Of a DNA stretch of 10,600 nucleotides, positions 1 through 5,107 are shown in pieces. The stretch's first letter is position 1; every line of letters begins with the position of its first letter. Both the position numbers and the translations under genes were made by a program. The stretch is from an uncultured Prevotellaceae bacterium (GTDB lineage Bacteria; Bacteroidota; Bacteroidia; Bacteroidales; Bacteroidaceae): assembly GCA_937892315.1 (NCBI GenBank), contig CALAVF010000337.1:1-10600 (forward strand), given 5' to 3'. The notes beneath the pieces were generated by a model, which ran no database searches, had not been told where the DNA came from, and worked only from the letters and a program-made list of their open reading frames with translations.

Positions 1-169
1 ACTGCTGCGGCATGAGGCTGTCACACTCGACAAGCAGGGCATACGACGAATCGGGATGCTCTTCCATCTGGGACTCCGCACGGTCGAGCACCTCCAGCAC
101 TCCCTTGTCGTCAGCACAGGCGGACAACAGGAGCAACAAAACAACGGACAAATACAGCAGTTTCTTCAT
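1..169 (-). CDS. Lipoprotein, N-terminal fragment (runs off left edge)
   Basis: The frame opens at the ATG at 169 and stays open for 56 codons to the window edge. It starts MKKLLYLSVV, has a leucine-rich hydrophobic core, and a lipobox LLSAC with the lipidated Cys at residue 18. It would therefore be exported, cleaved by signal peptidase II and anchored to a membrane. The part after the Cys (VLEVLDRAESQMEEHPDSSYALL) is split here as VLEVLDRAESQM and EEHPDSSYALL; it resembles the first helix pair of TPR-like Bacteroidales lipoproteins and sensor proteins that begin with an 'LDRAE..MEE.PDSA' pattern. The family call is from memory of that pattern and the missing C-terminus prevents a function call. 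A good TTTG-N20-TAACTTTG promoter lies 47 bases upstream, and an 8-codon upstream frame ends in an ATGA overlap with this start. Confidence 0.75.
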   Translation of the reverse strand, partial: MKKLLYLSVVLLLLLSACADDKGVLEVLDRAESQMEEHPDSSYALLVECDSLMPQQ

Positions 170-215
170 CTGAAAACACGAGAGGTAACCATGGTTGTAC
201 AAACCTTTTCGCCTG

Positions 216-247
216 CAAAGTTACATTTTCCTGACTTCTCCAACAAA
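216..247 (-). promoter_or_regulatory. Bacteroidota-type promoter for the left-edge lipoprotein gene
   Basis: Read on the minus strand, TTTG (247-244) is followed after exactly 20 bases by TAACTTTG (223-216), matching the Bacteroidota primary sigma factor consensus. Transcription should begin near 210, giving a leader of about 40 bases before the ATG at 169. Confidence 0.7.
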
Positions 248-302
248 CTTTTCATACATTATTTATTAGAAAACGCCTTTTTCGCCATCGTCATACAAAG
301 GC

Positions 303-366
303 AACAAAAAGCGGGCTGTGTACGCACACAAAATACTCATTTTTCAGTTGTGTACGCACACAGCCC
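303..366 (-). terminator. Strong hairpin with U-tract, minus strand, no obvious upstream gene
   Basis: Arms at 313-330 (GGGCTGTGTACGCACACA) and 349-366 (TGTGTACGCACACAGCCC) flank an 18-base loop. On the plus strand two positions are A/C mismatches. On the minus strand the same positions become G-U wobbles, so the 18-bp stem is continuous only in minus-strand RNA. There the stem is followed by GC and then TTTTTGTTG (about 310-302), the layout of an intrinsic terminator. The two arms also contain the same 14-mer in direct orientation, TGTGTACGCACACA, itself nearly palindromic. The hairpin lies upstream of the lipoprotein promoter, so it does not follow a known minus-strand gene. Confidence 0.6.
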
Positions 367-418
367 TTGACATAAGTCATGGATTGGATGCTTTTTTGAA
401 GTTTTTGGCGAAAAGATA

Positions 419-449
419 TTGACGATGCCACGAAAAGAGCGTAACTTTG
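419..449 (+). promoter_or_regulatory. Bacteroidota-type promoter ahead of the candidate ncRNA
   Basis: TTG (419-421), a 20-base spacer, then TAACTTTG (442-449). The extended sequence GCGTAACTTTGCAGC is identical to the one at 6593-6607 ahead of the DUF3943 gene. Transcription should start near 455. No gene starts for about 345 bases downstream and a terminator intervenes, so this promoter probably makes a separate short RNA. Confidence 0.65.
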
Positions 450-454
450 CAGCG

Positions 455-700
455 TAAAAAAGATTAAGACACAGAAAAGACACAAAAATAGAAGGTTAGT
501 AAAAGGTATTAGTTTTTAAGGTAAAAAGTTCTTCAATAGGTTAGTTGATTATGGTAAAATGATTGTTTTTACAAGGATATTCAAACAGGAATAAAGATAT
601 AGGTTATACAATAGGTTTTAGGTTAGTAAAAAGATTCATGTTCATTTTGGTAGCAAGATGAAAAGAAAAAGTGAAGTCCGTGATGGATTTCACTTTTTTC
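455..700 (+). ncRNA. Candidate non-coding RNA, about 245 nt, family not recognised
   Basis: The interval is framed by a consensus promoter (419-449) and an intrinsic terminator (671-699), yet contains no convincing protein frame; the two frames inside the body encode only 11 and 7 residues. The strand is very poor in C: 9 C in the 176 bases 485-660. AGGTTA occurs at 494-498 region (AGGTTAGTAAAA, 493-504), 538, 601 and 620, and the 12-mer AGGTTAGTAAAA is repeated at 493 and 620. Small perfect hairpins are visible at 513-527 (TTTTTA/TAAAAA), 554-572 (GTAAAA/TTTTAC) and 578-593 (TATTC/GAATA). I do not see the long closing stem expected of 6S RNA. It could instead be a long untranslated leader with an attenuator for the cyclophilin operon, but that operon has its own promoter at 714-744. 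Start and end are inferred from the promoter and terminator. Confidence 0.5.
666..699 (+). terminator. Intrinsic terminator of the candidate ncRNA
   Basis: GTGAAGTCC (671-679) pairs with GGATTTCAC (685-693) around the loop GTGAT, with one G-U pair. Six T follow directly (694-699), and five A precede the stem (666-670), so the helix can extend by A-U pairs. Confidence 0.75.
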
Positions 701-713
701 TTTGGGCTTCCAC

Positions 714-744
714 TTGGCAGAACGGAGAAAAAGAAGTACCTTTG
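714..744 (+). promoter_or_regulatory. Bacteroidota-type promoter for the cyclophilin-M16 operon
   Basis: TTG (714-716), a 20-base spacer, and TACCTTTG (737-744). Transcription should start near 750, giving a leader of about 50 bases to the ATG at 801. It lies just downstream of the terminator at 666-699, which separates this operon from the candidate RNA. Confidence 0.7.
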
Positions 745-800
745 CCAAAGAAATGAAAAATCAACTCAAGAACTCAAAAACATAAAAACATATCATCTAT

Positions 801-1631
801 ATGAAGAAGATTTTTGCATTGATGCTTTGGGCTTGCTGTCTGGTATGTGTTGGATGCACGAGTCAGCAGGGCGAGAAAGAGACGGAGGTGGTGCTGGAAA
901 CTACGGTTGGTGAGATTCGTCTGAAATTGTACAACGACACGCCGGGTCATCGGGACAACTTTGTACAGAACGTGAAGGATGGGCTGTACACGGGTGTGAC
1001 GTTCCACCGTGTGATTCGCAACTTCATGATTCAGACGGGCGACCCGAAGACTCGCCCGCAGGGGTATGAGGTGAAGTTGAACGAGCAGGGTGACACCATT
1101 CCCGAGTGGATTCCTGCCGAAATTGTGTGGCCGAAGCATTTCCATGTGAGAGGAATGCTGGCGGCGGCTCGTGAGGGTGACGAGGAGAACCCAAAGCGGA
1201 TGAGCGACAAGTTTGAGTTCTACATTGTGACGGGCAAGGTGCAGTCGGATGATGACATGGACAACATGGAGAAGGCTCGTGAGCAGCGGGATGCGGAACT
1301 GCTGTATCAGCAGAAGCAACAGGCGAACAAAGAGAAACTGGATGCCTTGCGTGCAGCCCGCGACAGGGACGGGCTGAGCGACCTGCTGGAAAAGTTGCAG
1401 GACGAGGCGAAATGGGAGGTGTCTGAGAATCCACCCATCACTTATCCGAAGGATGTCCGCAAGGCATACAGGGTGCATGGCGGTGCTCCGTGGCTGGACA
1501 ATGAGTACACGGTGTTTGGCGAAGTGGTGAAGGGCATGGATGCTGTGGAGACAATTCAGAAGGTGAAGACAGATGCCACGGACAAGCCTCTGAAGGAAAT
1601 ACGCATCGTGAAAGCCTATGTGGTTGAGTAA
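801..1631 (+). CDS. Lipoprotein cyclophilin (peptidyl-prolyl cis-trans isomerase) with a long helical insert
   Basis: A 276-residue exported peptidyl-prolyl isomerase, expected to act on folding proteins in the periplasm or at a membrane. The N-terminus is basic then hydrophobic (residues 2-18) and Cys19 in VCVGC is the likely lipidation site, although Cys rather than Leu at the -3 position is not ideal. The cyclophilin core is clear: FHRVIRNFMIQTGD at 68-81 (Arg70 and Gln78 match active-site residues of cyclophilin A), GMLAAAREG at 118-126, FEFYIVTG at 138-145 and WLDNEYTVFGEVVKGMDAVE at 231-250. Between the FYIVTG strand and HGGAPWLD (226-233) lies an insert of about 70 residues (roughly 148-215), rich in Lys, Glu, Gln and Ala and probably helical or coiled-coil. 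Inserted cyclophilins of this kind are common in Bacteroidota. It is first in an operon with the M16 peptidase, suggesting joint envelope protein quality control (inference). Confidence 0.92.
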   Translation: MKKIFALMLWACCLVCVGCTSQQGEKETEVVLETTVGEIRLKLYNDTPGHRDNFVQNVKDGLYTGVTFHRVIRNFMIQTGDPKTRPQGYEVKLNEQGDTIPEWIPAEIVWPKHFHVRGMLAAAREGDEENPKRMSDKFEFYIVTGKVQSDDDMDNMEKAREQRDAELLYQQKQQANKEKLDALRAARDRDGLSDLLEKLQDEAKWEVSENPPITYPKDVRKAYRVHGGAPWLDNEYTVFGEVVKGMDAVETIQKVKTDATDKPLKEIRIVKAYVVE

Positions 1632-2853
1632 GCACACGCTGGAGAACGGACTGAGGATTGTGCATCAGCAGGACACATCCACGCAGATGGTGACGCTGAA
1701 CGTGCTCTATCAGGTGGGCAGTCGCAACGAAAGTCCCGAGCATACGGGATTCGCCCATCTGTTTGAACATCTGATGTTTGGAGGCAGCGTGAACATTCCC
1801 AACTATGACGAACCGCTGCAACTGGCGTGTGGCGACAACAATGCATTCACCACCAACGACTACACGAACTATTACCTGACTGTGCCTGCCGCCAATGTGG
1901 AGATGGGCTTCTGGCTGGAGAGTGACCGCATGATGAGTCTGGCGTTTACTCCTGAAAGTTTGGAGGTGCAACGAAAGGTGGTGATGGAGGAGTTTAAGCA
2001 GCACTACATCACCCCGCCTTATGGCGACATCAGTCACCTCATCTCGGCATTGGCATATAAGGTGCATCCCTACCGATGGCCTACCATCGGACTGAAACTG
2101 AGTCATATCGCCGACGTGACGATGGACGAGGTGAAGGACTTTTTCTTCCGTTTCTATGCTCCTAACAATGCCATCCTTTCGGTGGTGGGGAACATCACGA
2201 TGGAGGAAACGGTGCGGCTGGCTGAGAAATGGTTTGGCCCTGTGCCCCGTCGGCAGATTGACATGACGCCCATTCCCCAGGAACCTGAGCAGGTGGAACA
2301 GCGGCGGCTGACGGTGGAGAGGGAGGTGTCTGGCGATGTGCTCTATTTGTCGTTCCCCATTGTTGGCGTGACACACCCCGACTTCCATTGTTGCGACATG
2401 ATTTCCGACATTCTTTCGGCAGGGAAATCTTGCCGCCTGAATCATCATCTGGTGGAAGAGCAGCACCTCTTCACCAATATTGATGCATACGTCGCCCCTC
2501 ACATCGACCCTGGGCAACTCTTCATCGCAGGGATGCCGGCAGAGGGCGTCTCAGTGGAGGAAGCCGAAGTGGCGGTTTGGGAAGAGTTGGACATGCTTTC
2601 AGACGAAGGAATCGGTGAAGACGAACTGGAAAAAGTGAAGAACAAATTTGAGGCAAACTTCATGAAGGAACGTGCTAATCGTCAGAAGTTCGCCGCCCAA
2701 CTTGCTTTCTATGAGATGCTGGGTGATGCCGCATGGGCAGACAAAGAGGTGGAAGCCTATCGAAGTGTCACAAGGGAACACTTCATGCAGGTGTGTCGCA
2801 AGACGCTAAGAAGGGAAAAGGCAAGCGTGTTGTGGTACTTGAGGAAAAAATGA
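1618..2853 (+). CDS. M16 family zinc metallopeptidase (insulinase/pitrilysin type)
   Basis: A 411-residue peptidase, the usual length of short M16 proteins made of two roughly 200-residue domains. The inverted zinc motif HLFEH is at residues 47-51, with His47 and His51 as ligands and Glu50 as catalytic base; Glu125 in VVMEEF is the expected third ligand. The NGLRIV start, the GFAHLFEHLMFGGS segment and the C-terminal-domain stretch containing AGKSCRL are typical of the family. No signal peptide is visible from this start, so the protein appears cytoplasmic unless it leaves by another route. The ATG at 1618 lies 14 bases inside the cyclophilin gene in another frame, which indicates translational coupling in one operon. 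The start fits because family homology begins within ten residues of it. Its natural substrate cannot be told from the sequence. Confidence 0.93.
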   Translation: MWLSKHTLENGLRIVHQQDTSTQMVTLNVLYQVGSRNESPEHTGFAHLFEHLMFGGSVNIPNYDEPLQLACGDNNAFTTNDYTNYYLTVPAANVEMGFWLESDRMMSLAFTPESLEVQRKVVMEEFKQHYITPPYGDISHLISALAYKVHPYRWPTIGLKLSHIADVTMDEVKDFFFRFYAPNNAILSVVGNITMEETVRLAEKWFGPVPRRQIDMTPIPQEPEQVEQRRLTVEREVSGDVLYLSFPIVGVTHPDFHCCDMISDILSAGKSCRLNHHLVEEQHLFTNIDAYVAPHIDPGQLFIAGMPAEGVSVEEAEVAVWEELDMLSDEGIGEDELEKVKNKFEANFMKERANRQKFAAQLAFYEMLGDAAWADKEVEAYRSVTREHFMQVCRKTLRREKASVLWYLRKK

Positions 2854-2907
2854 AGAAAGAAAAATGAAGAACCTTTGGCTCGATGAAGTCAAAGGGGAGT
2901 TGACCAA

Positions 2908-3576
2908 TCAACTATCAAAAGATTTCCAGAGGTTGTCGTCGGGTAGGGGTGCCATGACGGCAACTTCTTTTTTGCTGACAGGGTGGATGAACTGCATGGT
3001 GCGGCTGAGCAGGGAAATGCTGCCGTCGGGATTGGAACGTTTGGCTCCATATTTGAGGTCACCCTTGATGGGGCAACCGATTTTGGCAAGTTGGCAACGG
3101 ATTTGATGGTGGCGTCCTGTTTTCAAATCCACCTCTATCAAATAATAATTGTCGGACTTGCCAATGACCTTATAGTCAAGCGCGGCCTTCTTGCTGTGAG
3201 GCACTTCGTGGTCGTAGGCATACGACTTGTTCTGCTTCTCGTTGCGAACCAGCCAGTGGGTCAGTGTCCCTTCAGACTGTGGTGGGGCGTTCTTCACAAT
3301 CGCCCAGTAGGTTTTGTGAACTTCGCCGTTGGCAAACATCGTGTTCATCCGTGCCAACGCTTTGGAGGTGCGGGCAAAAAGCACCAAGCCAAACACGGGA
3401 CGGTCGAGACGATGAACAACACCAAGGAAGACGTCGCCGGGTTTGGCGTACGCTTCCTTGATGTATCGTTTCACTGTTTCGCTCAGAGGCTTGTCGCCGG
3501 TCTTGTCGCCCTGCACGATTTCGCCCGATGTCTTCGAAACAATGATGACGTGATTATCTTCGTAGATAACTTCCAT
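2908..3576 (-). CDS. RluA-family RNA pseudouridine synthase
   Basis: A 222-residue enzyme that isomerises uridine to pseudouridine in rRNA or tRNA. The family's catalytic motif HRLDRPVFGL is at residues 55-64, with Asp58 the catalytic nucleophile. KTYWAIV (88-94) carries the conserved Tyr90, and TGRHHQIR (153-160) is the usual substrate-binding segment. There is no N-terminal S4 domain, so it belongs to the short RluA/RluC-like group, and the exact target uridine cannot be assigned. The ATG shares one base with the fabG stop (UAAUG), so it is very probably co-translated with fabG. It is the last gene of the TetR-fabG operon and converges on the M16 gene with a 54-base gap. Confidence 0.92.
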   Translation of the reverse strand: MEVIYEDNHVIIVSKTSGEIVQGDKTGDKPLSETVKRYIKEAYAKPGDVFLGVVHRLDRPVFGLVLFARTSKALARMNTMFANGEVHKTYWAIVKNAPPQSEGTLTHWLVRNEKQNKSYAYDHEVPHSKKAALDYKVIGKSDNYYLIEVDLKTGRHHQIRCQLAKIGCPIKGDLKYGAKRSNPDGSISLLSRTMQFIHPVSKKEVAVMAPLPDDNLWKSFDS

Positions 3577-4334
3577 TACATATTCATTCCACCATCAATC
3601 TGGATGACCTGACCAGATACGTAACTGGACATGTCGGATGCGAGGAAGAGGCAGACGTTGGCGATGTCCTCTACTTGACCTCCACGGCGGAGTGGAATCT
3701 TCTGCATCCAAGCCTTGCGGATTTCCTCTGGCAGTTGGGCTGTCATGGCTGTCTCGATGAAGCCTGGAGCCACCGCATTGGCACGCACACCCTTAGGACC
3801 GAGTTCCTGTGCAATAGACTTTGCCAAGCCAATCATGCCTGCCTTGGAAGCAGAGTAGTTACACTGGCCTGCATTGCCGTGAACACCGACCACGGAGGAC
3901 ATGTTGATGATGGAGCCACCACGCTGGCGCAGCATGATAGGAGCACAAGCGTGGATGAAGTTGAACGCAGACTTGAGGTTGACGTTGAGCACGGCATCCC
4001 ACTGAGCCTCTGTCATGCGGAGCATCAAGCCGTCCTTGGTGATGCCAGCATTGTTCACCAGCACGTCGATAGAGCCAAAGTCTTCGTGAATCTTCTTCAC
4101 TACAGCCTCTGTCTCGGCGAAGTCGGCAGCGTTGCCAGCGTAGGCACGGCAAGTTACACCCAGTGCCTCAATCTCCTTGCGAGTCGCCTCGAGGCCTGCA
4201 GCCATGTCGTCGTTCAAAACCAAATCTGTGAATGCGATGTTTGCACCTTCTTGAGCAAACTTGATAGCGACAGCCTTACCGATGCCGCGTGCAGCACCTG
4301 TGATGAGTGCTGTCTTACCAGTCAAAAGTCCCAT
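3576..4334 (-). CDS. fabG: 3-oxoacyl-[acyl-carrier-protein] reductase
   Basis: A 252-residue short-chain dehydrogenase/reductase that reduces 3-oxoacyl-ACP to 3-hydroxyacyl-ACP with NADPH in type II fatty acid synthesis. Visible motifs are the cofactor-binding TGAARGIG (12-19), NNAG (94-97), Asn119, Ser147 in MSSVVG, and YSASK with Tyr160 and Lys164, giving the full Asn-Ser-Tyr-Lys set at the spacing seen in E. coli FabG. VVGVHGNAGQ (148-157) and the C-terminal GQVIQIDGGMNM are also typical of FabG. Other SDR enzymes share the general motifs, so the substrate rests on the FabG-like detail. It lies 31 bases downstream of the TetR gene with no promoter motif between, and its UAA stop overlaps the next ATG. 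Confidence 0.93.
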   Translation of the reverse strand: MGLLTGKTALITGAARGIGKAVAIKFAQEGANIAFTDLVLNDDMAAGLEATRKEIEALGVTCRAYAGNAADFAETEAVVKKIHEDFGSIDVLVNNAGITKDGLMLRMTEAQWDAVLNVNLKSAFNFIHACAPIMLRQRGGSIINMSSVVGVHGNAGQCNYSASKAGMIGLAKSIAQELGPKGVRANAVAPGFIETAMTAQLPEEIRKAWMQKIPLRRGGQVEDIANVCLFLASDMSSYVSGQVIQIDGGMNM

Positions 4335-4365
4335 AATTTTTTATCTACTTAGTATATTGGTTACA

Positions 4366-4959
4366 TTAGTTATATCTCAAGTTTCTGCCCAACCCTCTAT
4401 ACACCATGCGACGCACATAGGGATACAACTCCTCCACGTTCTGCACGGCATAGCGGCCGTAGATGAAGGGTACCTCGCACCCTTTCAGACAATAGTGCAT
4501 AATCTCTGCCGTGAGACGCACGTTGTGGATGTCAAATACGCTCTTGTCGATGCCCTCGTTCATGATACGACGGAAGAGGGACACTTCGTTCTTGTCGAAA
4601 TTCTTGCGAACCGCCTCCACTTTCCAGATGTCGCGGAAGAACTCGGCACGCAGGTTTCCGTTGCGATAGACGGCTTCCTTCATCACGTTGAGGTGGGCAA
4701 AAATCAGTTGCACCATCTTCTCCTCGGGAGAGATGTTCTTGCGTGCCACCTCCTCCATGCGTTCGAACAAACGTTCCAACTCCGTCTGGATGACAGCCAG
4801 ATAAATCTCTTCTTTGCTATTGAAATAGGTGTAAAGTGTGCGACGACCTCGGTTGGCAGCAAGTGCAATGTCATTCATGGACGTATTTTCAAATCCATTC
4901 TTGGCAAACAGTTGGCGAGCCACATCAACCAGAAGTTCCCTTGTCTTCAAAACCGACAT
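4366..4959 (-). CDS. TetR/AcrR-family transcriptional regulator
   Basis: A 197-residue one-component regulator. The N-terminal DNA-binding domain is clear: ARQLFAKNGFENTSMNDIA (14-32), then ANRGRRTLYTYFNSKEEIY (35-53), the helix-turn-helix followed by the standard 'YFNSKEEI' segment. The remainder is a helical ligand or dimer domain with no recognisable specificity. It is the first gene of the operon with fabG and the pseudouridine synthase, so it may respond to an acyl-type ligand and adjust fatty acid synthesis; that is inference from position only. Its promoter (4986-5016) overlaps an inverted repeat that could be its own operator. Confidence 0.92.
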   Translation of the reverse strand: MSVLKTRELLVDVARQLFAKNGFENTSMNDIALAANRGRRTLYTYFNSKEEIYLAVIQTELERLFERMEEVARKNISPEEKMVQLIFAHLNVMKEAVYRNGNLRAEFFRDIWKVEAVRKNFDKNEVSLFRRIMNEGIDKSVFDIHNVRLTAEIMHYCLKGCEVPFIYGRYAVQNVEELYPYVRRMVYRGLGRNLRYN

Positions 4960-4977
4960 AATTCAATATTGTTTCAA

Positions 4978-4999
4978 TTTGTGTGCAAAATTACACAAA
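4978..4999. promoter_or_regulatory. Inverted repeat over the TetR promoter, candidate operator
   Basis: TTTGTGT (4978-4984) and ACACAAA (4993-4999) are perfect 7-base arms around 8 bases. They cover the -7 box and the likely start of transcription of the TetR operon. TetR proteins usually repress their own genes from such sites. The assignment is inferred from position and symmetry only. Confidence 0.4.
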
Positions 5000-5016
5000 A
5001 AAAAGGAATCCACAAA
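4986..5016 (-). promoter_or_regulatory. Promoter of the TetR-fabG-RluA operon
   Basis: On the minus strand TTTG (5016-5013), a 19-base spacer and TAATTTTG (4993-4986). Transcription should start near 4980, about 20 bases before the ATG at 4959. No second promoter motif was seen before fabG. Confidence 0.65.
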
Positions 5017-5107
5017 GCATTTTTTGCACATCTTTTCATAAAAAAGCGTTAACAGGCAATGAATCAGCCTTTTAGTAAATGCACAAATAATGTTAAATTG
5101 TGTACTG

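Larger units (their letters stand above)
170..800. other. 630-base region without protein genes, regulatory/RNA content
   Basis: From left to right this stretch holds the leader and promoter of the lipoprotein gene (170-247), an orphan minus-strand hairpin (303-366), a promoter (419-449), the C-poor candidate RNA (455-700) and the promoter and leader of the cyclophilin operon (714-800). Open frames here are short, overlap these elements and lack recognisable sequence. Confidence 0.6.

Noticed and set aside
56..485. Short frames on both strands across the left intergenic region (56-370 plus, 291-485 minus)
   Set aside because: They overlap the lipoprotein gene, promoter and hairpin. Their similar-looking peptides are explained by the inverted repeat at 313-366.
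658..756. 32-codon frame starting MKRKSEVRDG on the plus strand
   Set aside because: It runs through both the terminator hairpin and the next promoter, so its sequence is dictated by those elements; no homology is recognisable.
774..2517. Long minus-strand frames (774-1637 and 1438-2517) opposite the cyclophilin and M16 genes
   Set aside because: They are antisense to clearly recognised coding sequences, rich in His and Arg in a way typical of shadow frames, and show no family motif.
2898..2913. AGTTGA-CCAA-TCAACT hairpin between the convergent M16 and pseudouridine synthase genes
   Set aside because: Only a 6-bp stem, lying on the synthase stop codon and without a T run on either strand; too weak to call a terminator.
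2864..3612. Plus-strand frames 2864-3106 and 2983-3612
   Set aside because: Both lie opposite the pseudouridine synthase gene, which has full family motifs; neither shows any conserved pattern.
3675..5052. Plus-strand frames 3675-4352 and 4261-5052
   Set aside because: Antisense to fabG and the TetR gene; no recognisable domain and no fitting promoter.
5040..5075. Weak AGGC/GCCT pairing with a nearby T run downstream of radA (minus strand)
   Set aside because: A four-base stem separated from the T run by several bases is not convincing as a terminator.
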